Below, one piece after another: positions 16,104 through 25,712 of a DNA stretch of 64,000 bases (the first letter of the stretch is position 1; every line of letters begins with the position of its first letter). The notes beneath the pieces were generated by a model. It saw only the letters and a program-made list of their open reading frames with translations. It had not been told where the DNA came from and did no database searches. Source of the stretch: Paramixta manurensis (GTDB lineage: Bacteria > Pseudomonadota > Gammaproteobacteria > Enterobacterales > Enterobacteriaceae). The stretch covers positions 2,728,001 to 2,792,000 of the forward strand of contig NZ_CP054212.1 in NCBI RefSeq assembly GCF_013285385.1, in the 5' to 3' direction. The position numbers were made by a program, and so were the translations under genes.

Positions 16104-17441
16104 TTACAACAATCCCAACTTATATTCGAACCAGAGCGATCCTCCGACGCCTTTTGCCCGGTTAAAACTTCCGTCATGATTAATAGAGGGTGTTTTTTGT
16201 CGGGTTAATTTCCAGCTATAGCTCGGACCAAAACCGGCAAAAATATTCAGCCCCTTAATCGCTTGCGGCGCCCACGCAAAAAAGCCGCCATATTCCCATT
16301 CATGTAAGGAAACACCCTGATAGCTAACATGGTTGCCGTAATTACCATATACGCCAGCCCGAAGCTGCGGAGAAATTTGATATTGGCTATAAAGATGCAC
16401 CATTTGTTCACCATCATTAACGTAATCATTTCCTTCGCTGTCCGCCGGGCTATTAAATGTTCCACGCGTATTGCTACCGAAATGCCAGTAAAAATGGCCC
16501 AGGCCTTTTTTTATCGATGCAATGGTTTTTGACCAGCCTATTCCCGATTCGCCTTTGCCATATTGATACCCAACCAACCCAAAATAATGACTGGCGTTAT
16601 GACTAAAACCCCGACTCCCTTCCCATTCACTGAGCCCACGGTTGTAATAGCCAGCGCCACGGAGCAAAATACGGAACTCATCGGCTACAGGAAAAAACCA
16701 AGCGGCCTCGATGCCCTGACGCAAAATATAATCTTTACTCTCTCCGATAACCCAGCTCAGAAATTTCCCTTTTTCCGGTTGCCACCGCACATCGCCCGTG
16801 GCGATATAATCAATGCGTTTGCGGCTTTGTAACGTATAAAAGTGGCGTTTTTCAGTTTCATCACGCGCTGAAAAACGTGTGACTAACGCCGCTCTGGCTC
16901 GTAGTGGGCCAACGCCCGCTTCGCCGCTCACCCCTTCCCAGCTATCCGGCGCTGCCCGACTGGTGGTCACATTCACCATTCCGAACTTCGACAATTGCTT
17001 CCATCCGGCATAAAGCCTGAGATAGTTTGCTTCCTGACCAAAGCTCGCTTTAGCGTAAAGCTGCCCAACTTTATTAAAGCCTTCCGCGTGGCCTTTGTTA
17101 TCACGAACTAAATCCCTACCGGCAAAATACCGATTAGCATAAAGCTTGCTGACGCCATACCAGGAGGCATCAATACCAAACCGCTCCTGTACCCACCCAC
17201 TACGGAAATCAAGCTGCAGACCTTGCGCCCAGGCAATTTGATCGCCAAACCCTTCATCCGCTAATTGATCGGTCGTATTCACCATCCATACATTTCGTAG
17301 TTTTAAATCCAACTGGCTATCACTAAAAAAACCGCCATCCCCAAAACTCATCGCCGATGTTATCGGGCTAAATACGCTCCCTGATAATAAAAAGATAAGT
17401 GCATTGATTCGGAATTGTTTATTTTTACGTTTTACCAACAT
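16104..17441 (-). CDS. OprD-family outer membrane porin
   Basis: A 445-residue outer membrane beta-barrel of the OprD/OccD-like group: signal peptide (residues 1-29, ending SPITSA), then FFSDSQLDLKLRNVW, a typical OprD opening. Alternating aromatic strands follow (GLVGYQYGKGESGIGWSKT), and the protein ends in EYKLGLL. OprD porins are narrow, substrate-specific channels for basic amino acids, carboxylates or small sugars. The start is the ATG at 17441 with GGGAG nine bases upstream. It is the first gene of a two-gene unit with the exported SurE-like nucleotidase. Such porins are common in Pseudomonas and less so in enteric bacteria, which hints at acquisition. The ligand cannot be told from sequence. 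Confidence 0.82.
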   Translation of the reverse strand: MLVKRKNKQFRINALIFLLSGSVFSPITSAMSFGDGGFFSDSQLDLKLRNVWMVNTTDQLADEGFGDQIAWAQGLQLDFRSGWVQERFGIDASWYGVSKLYANRYFAGRDLVRDNKGHAEGFNKVGQLYAKASFGQEANYLRLYAGWKQLSKFGMVNVTTSRAAPDSWEGVSGEAGVGPLRARAALVTRFSARDETEKRHFYTLQSRKRIDYIATGDVRWQPEKGKFLSWVIGESKDYILRQGIEAAWFFPVADEFRILLRGAGYYNRGLSEWEGSRGFSHNASHYFGLVGYQYGKGESGIGWSKTIASIKKGLGHFYWHFGSNTRGTFNSPADSEGNDYVNDGEQMVHLYSQYQISPQLRAGVYGNYGNHVSYQGVSLHEWEYGGFFAWAPQAIKGLNIFAGFGPSYSWKLTRQKTPSINHDGSFNRAKGVGGSLWFEYKLGLL

Positions 17442-17881
17442 CTTCTTTCACTCCCTGGCTATTACCCTTAACGGCATTTCCTGGTAAAGAAACACCCTAC
17501 CCCCAATAATGAGTTACTCCGTTAACATTGAGAATATAAAAAGGCAACATCAACCATCCGGCTGCAGAAACTATTCTGCCAAGGACATATCATTATGATT
17601 GTGTTATTTACAAAGCTCAATGTGGTGTCAATGCGCGCACCTTATCACTCCGCCGCAAAAGAAAATATCTATTTCACTCACAAAAATCAATTCTGTGATC
17701 TTACTCGCGAGTTAATTTTAATTAATGACACAGGTTGCAGAAATCAACTAATAGGTATTCCCGTTAAGAAAATGCGTTATTAAAAATAGCAAAAAGCCTG
17801 AATAATAATATTCAGGCTTGAAGGTTTATAGTAAGCAATCTCTGATTCGTTAACGTATTATCGTCTGCGTCAACGATTAGG
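17442..17881. other. Intergenic region upstream of OprD porin gene
   Basis: About 440 bp, AT-rich, between the porin start and the next minus-strand gene. It must hold the oprD-surE promoter (minus strand). The left part shows no recognisable operator, and an open frame at 17595-17783 has no coding signs. At its right end lies the terminator at 17786-17819. Confidence 0.5.
17786..17819 (-). terminator. Terminator of the membrane-protein gene
   Basis: Minus-strand stem AAGCCTGAA / TTCAGGCTT with an AT-rich eight-base loop is followed by TTTTTGC, about 60 bp after the stop at 17882. Confidence 0.75.
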
Positions 17882-18508
17882 TTATTTTTCTAAAGCTGCC
17901 TCTAATTCATGCCCACGGTTGTCGTTACGCATTAAATATAACGCCACACAAAATAGCGAAATCATAAAGGGCGTTTCATACAGTTCCTCCATTAAGTCCT
18001 GGTAACTACGGTCGTAAAGGAACAGGAAAGAAAAATAGCGGTGGTGTTCAACCGTATCCGCGATAAAAAAGCAGATAACGACAATGGCGGCATCCCATAG
18101 CGGAAACGCGTCATATTTGAACTTTTGAACAATCTCCCGGCGAATAGAAGGGAAAATCAGCGAAACCACAAGCGCGCCGATTAAAATAACCGAGATAGCG
18201 CGGAATAGCAGTTTCGGGCCATCGTGGAAATAATCACGTCCCCAGCTTATCCCCCGGCCAAACAGCGTTAACCACCAGACCAGCGACCATACCCAGAACG
18301 CGGTCTGCTGCTGGCTAAATGAGGCGTGCCGCAAATAGTACCAAGTGAAAAACAGCCCAAATAGCAACCAAAGCGATTGAAACGTCTCAATAACTTCAAC
18401 GGTTTTTCCATGATAGAGCGGAAAATGGAACAGCTCCAGCAGCGGAAACAACACCATCATCACCAGCGATAAGGTGGCGTGCGGATAGTACCTGGTATCA
18501 AAATTCAT
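17882..18508 (-). CDS. Inner membrane protein of unknown function
   Basis: A 208-residue protein with about five or six hydrophobic segments (for example SLVMMVLFPLLELF near the N-terminus, ISVILIGALVVSLIF in the middle and MISLFCVALYLM at the end). A conserved-looking HDGPKLLFRAI loop and a TVEHHRYFSFLFLYDRSYQDLMEE-type region lie between helices. I do not recognise the family. The start at 18508 has no good ribosome site (seven T before it), so an internal start is possible. It lies between yrbL and the oprD-surE unit and has its own terminator. Confidence 0.65.
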   Translation of the reverse strand: MNFDTRYYPHATLSLVMMVLFPLLELFHFPLYHGKTVEVIETFQSLWLLFGLFFTWYYLRHASFSQQQTAFWVWSLVWWLTLFGRGISWGRDYFHDGPKLLFRAISVILIGALVVSLIFPSIRREIVQKFKYDAFPLWDAAIVVICFFIADTVEHHRYFSFLFLYDRSYQDLMEELYETPFMISLFCVALYLMRNDNRGHELEAALEK

Positions 18509-18682
18509 AAAAAAAGGGTTACGTTAAGGTTAAATTAAGGTTCAGCGTATCACCCCTGCGCGCGATAGCGTTTTGCATAATGAGCTTACGCCAAAAACCT
18601 TTAGTAACCATCTGTAATTTCGAGAGTTACGCCTTCTCGTTTTACCTTGCTGCGGCCGGTGCTGGCATGGGCGGTAGAAAAT

Positions 18683-19273
18683 TTAAAATGTACCCGCCGG
18701 TGCAAAGTAGCCGTAGTTCTCCAGCAACGTCAGAAAACGTTGCCAAAGCCGCGTATGTTTGCGGTGATAAAAAAAGCGGTTCCATGAAGCTGCGGGAATG
18801 ATTGCCGCTTCGCCGATATTATCGACAACGACCAGTTTCCTGCTGCCATCATGTGCTTGTTTAACCAAGATATTTTTCGGCTTTAGCGACATGGTGACTA
18901 TTTGGTTCGTTTCGAGGTTTTGTTTGAATGCCACCAGCAATGGTGTCAGCCAGGCAAAATCCGCGTTTTGCTGCGCCTGACGTAAATAAAAATCTAACTC
19001 TTTTGAAGGGTTACCATCAAAATCAGTAATTAAATCGTAGGCGTAACCGATACCGAGGTTGGTTTCAACTTCACCATGGTAGCGCGGTAAGTTATCCCAA
19101 TTTATACAGCGCGCGCCCAGATGACGGTAATAGTTAAGCTCGCGTTTTAGCTCTTTATCGCCGCCGCTCTCCGTTGAATAGACGATTTTAACGCACAGGG
19201 CATTATTTTCCGGATGAATATAGCACTCCCTGTGTCGGCCTTTTCCAATAGGCGAGCCTAAGGTAAGTTGCAC
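18683..19273 (-). CDS. yrbL: PhoP regulatory network protein YrbL
   Basis: YrbL is a small kinase-fold-like cytosolic protein of unknown activity, PhoP- and BasR-activated in E. coli. The 196-residue protein keeps GKGRHRECYIHPEN, GGDKELKRELNYYRHLGAR, YDLITDFDGNPSKEL and IVTMSLKPKNILV, all hallmarks of YrbL. The best start is the GTG at 19273, five bases after AAGGAGG. An in-frame TTG at 19291 overlaps that ribosome site, and an ATG there is out of frame. In E. coli yrbL lies elsewhere in the chromosome (near mtgA), so its placement here is a rearrangement. The C-terminus is shorter than in E. coli (210 aa). Confidence 0.92.
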   Translation of the reverse strand: MQLTLGSPIGKGRHRECYIHPENNALCVKIVYSTESGGDKELKRELNYYRHLGARCINWDNLPRYHGEVETNLGIGYAYDLITDFDGNPSKELDFYLRQAQQNADFAWLTPLLVAFKQNLETNQIVTMSLKPKNILVKQAHDGSRKLVVVDNIGEAAIIPAASWNRFFYHRKHTRLWQRFLTLLENYGYFAPAGTF

Positions 19274-19549
19274 ATTAGCCTCCTTAATCAAGAATACGTA
19301 AAGATAAGCAGGTTAATTGTAACTATCGAAACTAAATAAAAGCTCAACGAAAATAATACGTACGCTGCCAACGCGCGCTAGCTCTGGCTTTGCCGCACTT
19401 ATGGTTAAAAAATAGCGTGAATTGCCGATAAAAAAGGTTACTAATAAAGCTGAAAGCGGTTTGAACGCCAGGCTATGACCCCTGTCAAAACCGCCCGTCC
19501 GGCCCGGCGGTAGACTGTGCGTTTTCGATGGCTTTACTCAGGAGAAAAG

Positions 19550-19966
19550 ATGTTTCAGGACAACGATCGCAAGTTGTACGTCATTGTTAACCGTAATGCA
19601 GAAGTCGCCACGCAGATGAATGCGATCGGCCACCTTAGCGCGGGTATTATGCTGAAGGCGGAAGAGCCCTATTTTCATGATTATTTAAATCGTGATAGCG
19701 GTTTTTCTGCCTGGCTGAACCACTATCCGGTAGTGATTTTGCAATCAAAAAATAGCAATCAGTTGGCTTCCGCGTTACAGAAGTGCAGTGAAGCTGGCTT
19801 GTTATATAACTTTTTTACCACCACTATGCTGTCTCACTCCTCGGAACAACAGATCGCCGATACGCTTGCCGCCCCTTTTGAGCAGTTAGAGTTTATCGCT
19901 TTAGCGATTTACGGGGATGCTTCAGTCGCGGGGCCGATTACCAAGAAGTTTTCGGTGTATAAGTAA
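19550..19966 (+). CDS. DUF2000 family protein
   Basis: A 138-residue protein of the DUF2000 group, related in fold to peptidyl-tRNA hydrolase 2. Typical features are KLYVIVNRNAEVATQMNAIGHLSAG at the N-terminus and IALAIYGDASVAGPITKKFSVYK at the C-terminus. The function is not established. The ATG at 19550 is preceded by CAGGAGAAAAG, an excellent ribosome site; an 11-codon upstream extension lacks one. It is a monocistronic gene with an intrinsic hairpin downstream. Confidence 0.85.
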   Translation: MFQDNDRKLYVIVNRNAEVATQMNAIGHLSAGIMLKAEEPYFHDYLNRDSGFSAWLNHYPVVILQSKNSNQLASALQKCSEAGLLYNFFTTTMLSHSSEQQIADTLAAPFEQLEFIALAIYGDASVAGPITKKFSVYK

Positions 19967-20372
19967 GCCTCGTTTCGGCGGGCCAGTTTTTTGCGTCAGC
20001 AATAGTGCGTGATGGTGGCAAAGCCAAAAAAGGCTGCATCAATGCAGCCTTTATGGTATCCAGCCCCACCCGGCGCTTATCTCCGGCACTCATACTGGCT
20101 TAGCTCTTGAAGGGGCAATTCAGTATCGCGCAAAATCCGCCTGCGGCTTTAACAAAATTTGCTAAGGTTACTGTTAGCGAGCTAATTATATATTGGGGGG
20201 TAAAAAAACGCGCTCAATGTTCAATCCGCAGGTAAATACCACAAATAGACGTGCTGGCGTCAGTCCAACAACGCTCATCCGCTAAATTGATGAGCACCAC
20301 ATTGAACAAATTTGTGCTACATACGTGCTACGACAAAACTGCACGTTAGATTACTGTATACTTTTCAGAAAC
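19967..20372. other. Intergenic region between DUF2000 gene and fliE
   Basis: About 400 bp. Apart from the hairpin at 20029-20052 I see no gene. The right half, AT-rich with a run of G then A, lies downstream of fliE, which ends at 20373 on the minus strand; no strong terminator for fliE is evident. Confidence 0.5.
20029..20052. terminator. Terminator-like hairpin after DUF2000 gene
   Basis: Perfect 11-base stem AAAGGCTGCAT / ATGCAGCCTTT with a CA loop, about 60 bp after the DUF2000 stop. A/T flanks on both sides suit a bidirectional terminator. Confidence 0.7.
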
Positions 20373-20684
20373 CTACACCTGCATATTCATAATATCTTGA
20401 TAAGCAGAAACCAGCTTGTTACGCACCTGCACACCCATCTGCATCGAAATAGATGATTTTTGCAGATTGACCATCACATCGTTGAGTGCGACGCCGGGCT
20501 TACCTAACTCAAAATCTTGCGCCTGGGCTTGCGCGTTATTTTGCGTTTCACTGATCTTGTCTAAGGCTGCTTTCATCTGGGCGGCGAAATCGGCATGAGC
20601 CACGCTATCGTTGCCTTTATTACTTGCCTGCGATGATGTCAGTTGCAGTTGTTGGATCACACTTTCGATCCCTTGAATCGCCAT
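20373..20684 (-). CDS. fliE: Flagellar hook-basal body complex protein FliE
   Basis: FliE is the MS-ring/rod junction protein and an early type III export substrate. The 103-residue protein begins MAIQGIESVIQQLQ and ends with GVALNDVMVNLQKSSISMQM and VRNKLVSAYQDIMNMQV, the conserved FliE tail. The ATG at 20684 was chosen over an extension to 20702 because it gives the family N-terminus. It is transcribed divergently from fliF across a ~230-bp region that must contain both class 2 (FlhDC-dependent) promoters. Confidence 0.96.
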   Translation of the reverse strand: MAIQGIESVIQQLQLTSSQASNKGNDSVAHADFAAQMKAALDKISETQNNAQAQAQDFELGKPGVALNDVMVNLQKSSISMQMGVQVRNKLVSAYQDIMNMQV

Positions 20685-20918
20685 CTCGTACCCCATTTCC
20701 ACACGGTTGATTTTTTAATGGAACAAAACTTAACACAATGTCAATGAGACAAAGCCGCTAAATAACAGCAAAAACCTCGGCTTTTTCGCCCATCGAATTT
20801 CCCGATAAAGAAAATAATGGCACTCCATTAAGGTGGAACTTTTTCTACGCCGCATCAGGGAGTCAGTCTTGTCACCACTTAAAACCCAGTCCGGTCAACT
20901 GTCAGGCAGGAAATGGTC

Positions 20919-22643
20919 ATGAATGCTACTGCAACACAGGATTCAGCCGCTAAGAAAGGCTTCGGTGACCTTCTGGCTCGCCTGCGCGCGAACCCGCGCA
21001 TCCCGCTGATTGTTGCCGCCGCTGCCGCGGTCGCCATTATTATCGCCTTGGTACTCTGGGCGCGGGCGCCCGATTATCGTGTGCTGTATAACAATCTCTC
21101 TGATGAAGACGGCGGTGATATTGTTACGCAACTCACCCAAATGAATATCCCCTTCCGTTTTGCCGAGAATGGCGGCGCGCTGATGGTTCCTGCCGATAAA
21201 GTGCAGGAGCTGCGCCTACGGCTGGCGCAGCAAGGCTTACCGAAAGGCGGAGCGGTAGGTTTTGAGTTGCTGGATAAAGAGAAGTTCGGCATCAGCCAGT
21301 TTAGCGAACAGGTTAACTACCAGCGCGCCCTTGAGGGTGAGCTGGCGCGTACCATTGAGACGCTCGGACCGGTGAAATCGGCACGCGTTCATTTAGCGAT
21401 GCCTAAACCCACCCTGTTCGTGCGCGAGCAAAAATCCCCTTCCGCCTCGGTCGCGCTGAATCTTCAGCCGGGCCGCGCGCTGGATGAAGGCCAGATCAGC
21501 GCCGTCGTACATATGGTGTCCAGCAGCGTTGCCGGTCTGCCGCCGGGCAACGTCACGGTAGTGGACCAAGCCGGCCACTTGCTGACGCATTCAGATGCTG
21601 CCGGACGTGACCTGAACGATGCGCAGCTTAAGTACACTAATGAAGTTGAAGCACGTTACCAGCAGCGGATCGAAGCCATTCTGGCGCCGATTGTTGGCAT
21701 GGGTAACGTACATGCTCAGGTTACCGCTCAGGTCGACTTCGATGCCAGCGAACAAACCGACGAGCAATATAAGCCCAACGCCAATCCGGATAACGCCGCC
21801 ATCCGCTCACGCCAGACCAGCAGCAGCGAACAAATCGGCGGCCAATATCCTGGCGGCGTCCCCGGCGCACTGTCGAACCAACCGGCGCCAGCCAATAGCG
21901 CGCCGATTGAAACCCCCAATAATGCCAACAATACCGGCGCTAATGCTAATAATGCGAATGCGGCGAACCGGGCGGCAAATAATAGCGTTAATACCAGTAC
22001 TGGACGCAGCACCGTGCCGTCGAATACCCGACGCGATGACACCACTAACTACGAGTTAGACCGCACCATCCGCCATACCAAAATGAACGTCGGCAACGTG
22101 AAACGCCTTTCAGTCGCGGTGGTGGTGAATTATCGCCAAGATGATAAAGGCAAAGCCACGGCCTTAAACGAGCAACAAATTAAGCAGATTGAAGACTTAA
22201 CCCGTGAAGCAATGGGGTACTCAACCGATCGCGGCGACAGCGTTAATGTCGTCAACTCACCGTTCACACCTGATGATATGAGTGGCGATACGCTGCCGTT
22301 CTGGCAACAGCCCTCTTTCTTCGATGTGCTGATGAGTGCCGGACGCTGGTTGATTGTCGCGCTGGTTGCCTGGGTGTTGTACCGCAAACTGGTTCGCCCG
22401 CAACTACTACGTAAACAGCAGCAAGAACAGGCCGCTGCCGAAGAGACGGTTCTGCGTGCGCAACAACGAGAAGAAGAAGAGGCTTTCTCGGTCAAACTCA
22501 CTAAAGACGAGCTTGAATTGCAGCGTAAGTCAAAACATCGCATGAGCGCGGAAATGCTGAGCCAACGCATCCGCGATATATCAGAGAACGATCCGCGCGT
22601 CGTCGCGCTGGTTATCCGCCAATGGATGAGTAACGAACTATGA
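20919..22643 (+). CDS. fliF: Flagellar MS-ring protein FliF
   Basis: FliF builds the inner-membrane MS ring on which the rotor and export apparatus assemble. The 574-residue protein has a first membrane helix (about residues 28-48, LIVAAAAAVAIIIALVLW) and the YscJ-like ring-building motifs RVLYNNLSDEDGGDI. A Pro/Asn/Ala-rich periplasmic loop lies near residues 290-370. A second membrane helix (WLIVALVAWVLYRKL) is followed by the FliG-binding C-terminal tail. Two ATGs occur, at 20913 and 20919; the second is better spaced from AGGA. It is the first gene of the fliFGHIJK operon; its stop overlaps fliG by four bases. Confidence 0.96.
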   Translation: MNATATQDSAAKKGFGDLLARLRANPRIPLIVAAAAAVAIIIALVLWARAPDYRVLYNNLSDEDGGDIVTQLTQMNIPFRFAENGGALMVPADKVQELRLRLAQQGLPKGGAVGFELLDKEKFGISQFSEQVNYQRALEGELARTIETLGPVKSARVHLAMPKPTLFVREQKSPSASVALNLQPGRALDEGQISAVVHMVSSSVAGLPPGNVTVVDQAGHLLTHSDAAGRDLNDAQLKYTNEVEARYQQRIEAILAPIVGMGNVHAQVTAQVDFDASEQTDEQYKPNANPDNAAIRSRQTSSSEQIGGQYPGGVPGALSNQPAPANSAPIETPNNANNTGANANNANAANRAANNSVNTSTGRSTVPSNTRRDDTTNYELDRTIRHTKMNVGNVKRLSVAVVVNYRQDDKGKATALNEQQIKQIEDLTREAMGYSTDRGDSVNVVNSPFTPDDMSGDTLPFWQQPSFFDVLMSAGRWLIVALVAWVLYRKLVRPQLLRKQQQEQAAAEETVLRAQQREEEEAFSVKLTKDELELQRKSKHRMSAEMLSQRIRDISENDPRVVALVIRQWMSNEL

Positions 22644-23632
22644 GTCTGTCCGGTACGGAAAAAAGCGCCTTACTGTTAATGACCATCGGTGAAGATCGCG
22701 CCGCCGAGGTGTTTAAACATCTTAGTACGCGTGAAGTGCAGCATGTCAGTTCTGCGATGGCGAATATGCGTCAGGTATCACACCAGCAACTGACTGAAGT
22801 TTTACGCGAGTTTGAGATGGATGCCGAAGAGTTCGCGGCGCTCAGCATTAACTCGAACGATTATCTGCGTTCGGTGCTGACCAAAGCGCTGGGTGAAGAG
22901 CGTGCTGCCAGCCTGCTGGAGGATATTCTTGAAACCCGCGAAACCACCACCGGCATGGAAACGCTCAACTTTATGGAGCCGCAGGCTGCAGCCGACCTGA
23001 TCCGCGACGAGCATCCGCAGATTATCGCTACCATTTTGGTGCACCTGAAACGTGGTCAGGCGGCAGATATTCTGGCTCTGTTCGACGACCGTCTCCGCCA
23101 CGATGTAATGCTACGTATCGCCACCTTTGGCGGGGTTCAACCGGCGGCGCTGGCCGAACTTACCGAAGTGCTCAATACCCTGCTGGATGGGCAAAACCTT
23201 AAACGGGCGAAGATGGGCGGCGTAAGAACCGCAGCCGAAATTATCAACCTAATGAAAACGCAACAGGAAGAAGCGGTTATCGATGCAGTACGCGAATTTG
23301 ATGGCGAACTGGCGCAAAAAATCATCGACGAAATGTTCCTGTTCGAAAACCTGGTGGATGTCGACGATCGCAGTATCCAGCGTCTGTTGCAGGAAGTGGA
23401 ATCAGAGCAGCTGCTAATTGCGTTGAAAGGCGCCGAGCAACCGCTGCGCGAAAAATTCCTCAAAAATATGTCACAACGCGCCGCCGATATTCTGCGCGAC
23501 GACCTGGCCAACCGCGGCCCGGTACGTATGTCGATGGTAGAGAACGAACAGAAAGCCATTCTGTTGATTGTCCGTCGTCTGGCGGAAAGTGGCGAAATGG
23601 TCATTGGCGGCAGCGAGGAAACCTATGTCTGA
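22640..23632 (+). CDS. fliG: Flagellar motor switch protein FliG
   Basis: FliG couples the MS ring to the C ring and contacts MotA to generate torque. The 330-residue protein (E. coli 331) contains the middle EHPQIIATIL motif and the C-terminal torque helix region with conserved charges (DDRSIQRLLQEVESEQLLIA and RDDLANRGPVRMSMVE). The gene overlaps fliF by ATGA and fliH by eight bases, so the three are translationally coupled. Confidence 0.97.
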   Translation: MSLSGTEKSALLLMTIGEDRAAEVFKHLSTREVQHVSSAMANMRQVSHQQLTEVLREFEMDAEEFAALSINSNDYLRSVLTKALGEERAASLLEDILETRETTTGMETLNFMEPQAAADLIRDEHPQIIATILVHLKRGQAADILALFDDRLRHDVMLRIATFGGVQPAALAELTEVLNTLLDGQNLKRAKMGGVRTAAEIINLMKTQQEEAVIDAVREFDGELAQKIIDEMFLFENLVDVDDRSIQRLLQEVESEQLLIALKGAEQPLREKFLKNMSQRAADILRDDLANRGPVRMSMVENEQKAILLIVRRLAESGEMVIGGSEETYV

Positions 23633-24317
23633 TGCTTTTTCCGCGCGCCACTGGCAGCGTTGGCAGCCTGAAGATTTAGCGCCGCCGTCGGTCGTCGAGT
23701 TTGACGAACCCGGTGAGCCGGAAGGCGCTATTGATGAGGCGGAATCGCAACACAATCACCTGGAGCAATTACAGGCTCAGGTGCGTTTTGAAGCGCAAAA
23801 TTTAGGGTTTAAGGAAGGCCATCAGCAAGGATTTAACGAGGGACAAAAAGCGGGCTACGATGCTGGTTTCCAACAAGGACTGGCTGAAGCGCAGCAACAG
23901 CAGGCGCCGTTACAGGCACGTATGCAGCAGATGGTCACTGAATTCCATCATACGCTCGAAGCGCTGGATAGCGTCATCGCCGCACGTCTGATGCAGTTAG
24001 CGCTGGAAGCGGCACGCCAGGTTATTGGTCAGGCGACAGCGGTCGATGGCTCGGCGCTGTTGCGCCAAATCCAACAGATGATCCACCAGGAACCGATGTT
24101 CAGCGGTAAGCCACAGTTACGCGTCCATCCGGATGATTTGCAGCGCGTTGAGCAAACGCTGGGCGCGACGCTGGATCTGCACGGTTGGCGTCTACTCGGC
24201 GATAGCTCGCTCCACCCCGGTGGCTGTAAAGTTAGCGCCGAAGATGGCGACCTGGATGCCAGTGTCGCGACCCGTTGGCATGAACTCTGCCGCCTTGCCG
24301 CACCGGGAGAATTGTAA
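23625..24317 (+). CDS. fliH: Flagellar assembly protein FliH (ATPase regulator)
   Basis: FliH binds and restrains the FliI ATPase and tethers it to FliN at the C ring. The 230-residue protein (E. coli 228) has the N-terminal WQRW-P-DL element, then the glycine-repeat helix region (GFKEGHQQGFNEGQKAGYDAG, G-x3-G steps), and a V-ATPase E-subunit-like C-terminal domain. The start is the ATG at 23625 inside the fliG end; upstream codons belong to fliG in another frame. It overlaps fliI by one base (TAATG). Confidence 0.95.
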   Translation: MSDAFSARHWQRWQPEDLAPPSVVEFDEPGEPEGAIDEAESQHNHLEQLQAQVRFEAQNLGFKEGHQQGFNEGQKAGYDAGFQQGLAEAQQQQAPLQARMQQMVTEFHHTLEALDSVIAARLMQLALEAARQVIGQATAVDGSALLRQIQQMIHQEPMFSGKPQLRVHPDDLQRVEQTLGATLDLHGWRLLGDSSLHPGGCKVSAEDGDLDASVATRWHELCRLAAPGEL

Positions 24318-25678
24318 TGACCTCGCGCCTCTCTCGCTGGCTCGGCGCGCTCGATGACTTTGAGCAACGCTTAGCGCAAGTGCCCACGATACGTCGCTAC
24401 GGGCGATTAACACGCGCAACCGGTCTGGTGCTGGAAGCCATCGGCCTGCAACTGCCGCTTGGCGCAACCTGTGTGATTGAACGGCACGACGGTCAGCAGA
24501 TAAGCGAAGTAGAAAGCGAAGTGGTCGGTTTTAACGGCCAGAAACTGTTTCTAATGCCGTTGGAAGAAGTGGAAGGTATTTTGCCGGGCGCCCGCGTCTT
24601 TGCGCGTGCCGTTGGCGAAAACCGCACCAGCGGTAAGCAACTGATGCTCGGGCCACAATTACTTGGACGCGTATTAGATGGGAGCGGACGTCCGCTTGAT
24701 GGCTTGCCAGCCCCAGAAACCGGTTACCGGGCACCCTTGATCACGCCGCCGTTTAACCCGCTGCAACGCACGCCGATCACCGACGTACTGGATACCGGCG
24801 TGCGCGCCATTAATGCCTTGCTCACTGTCGGGCGCGGTCAACGGATGGGGCTGTTTGCCGGTTCAGGCGTCGGCAAAAGCGTGTTGCTCGGCATGATGGC
24901 GCGTTATACCCGTGCCGATGTAATTGTCGTTGGCCTAATTGGTGAACGCGGACGTGAAGTTAAAGACTTCATCGAAAATATTCTTGGCGTCGAAGGCCGG
25001 GCGCGCTCAGTGGTGATTGCCGCACCGGCGGATGTTTCTCCTCTGTTGCGTATGCAGGGCGCGGCATACGCAACCCGTATCGCTGAAGATTTCCGCGACC
25101 GTGGTCAACACGTGTTATTGATTATGGATTCACTGACCCGCTATGCGATGGCGCAACGTGAAATCGCGCTGGCGATTGGCGAGCCCCCCGCCACCAAAGG
25201 TTATCCGCCTTCGGTCTTTGCGAAACTTCCGGCGCTGGTCGAACGCGCCGGTAATGGCATTGATGGCGGCGGTTCGATTACCGCCTTTTATACCGTATTA
25301 ACCGAAGGCGACGATCAACAAGATCCGATTGCCGATTCCGCACGCGCCATTCTTGACGGCCATATTGTCCTGTCACGCCGCTTAGCGGAAGCCGGGCACT
25401 ATCCGGCGATTGATATTGAAGCCTCCATCAGTCGTGCCATGACTTCGCTAATAGATGAAACGCATTACGCGCGCGTCCGCCAGTTTAAGCAACTGCTTGC
25501 CAGTTACCAGCGAAACCGCGATTTAGTCAGCGTCGGCGCCTATGCCGCCGGTAGCGATCCGCTACTGGATAAAGCCATTAAGCTGTGGCCTGAGCTGGAA
25601 GCGTTCCTGCAACAGGGCATTTTTGAGCGCAGCAACTACCACGACGCCTGCCTGGGCCTTCAGGCGATTTTCGGTTAG
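24317..25678 (+). CDS. fliI: Flagellum-specific ATP synthase FliI
   Basis: FliI is the cytosolic ATPase of the flagellar type III secretion system, related to the F1 beta subunit. The 453-residue protein has a Walker A loop AGSGVGKS at residues 181-188, GLIGERGREVKDFIE, the Walker B LLIMDSLTRYAMAQRE and the SGR-like YPPSVFAKLPALVERAGN segment. Start and stop agree with E. coli (457 aa). It lies between fliH (one-base overlap) and fliJ (34-bp gap). Confidence 0.97.
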   Translation: MTSRLSRWLGALDDFEQRLAQVPTIRRYGRLTRATGLVLEAIGLQLPLGATCVIERHDGQQISEVESEVVGFNGQKLFLMPLEEVEGILPGARVFARAVGENRTSGKQLMLGPQLLGRVLDGSGRPLDGLPAPETGYRAPLITPPFNPLQRTPITDVLDTGVRAINALLTVGRGQRMGLFAGSGVGKSVLLGMMARYTRADVIVVGLIGERGREVKDFIENILGVEGRARSVVIAAPADVSPLLRMQGAAYATRIAEDFRDRGQHVLLIMDSLTRYAMAQREIALAIGEPPATKGYPPSVFAKLPALVERAGNGIDGGGSITAFYTVLTEGDDQQDPIADSARAILDGHIVLSRRLAEAGHYPAIDIEASISRAMTSLIDETHYARVRQFKQLLASYQRNRDLVSVGAYAAGSDPLLDKAIKLWPELEAFLQQGIFERSNYHDACLGLQAIFG

Positions 25679-25712
25679 CCGCGTTCGGGCGGCGTATTGA
25701 GGTAATGGCATT

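Noticed and set aside
17595..17783. A 62-codon open frame upstream of the terminator at 17.8 kb
   Set aside because: No good ribosome site, and its composition resembles noncoding AT-rich DNA; it lies in the porin promoter region.
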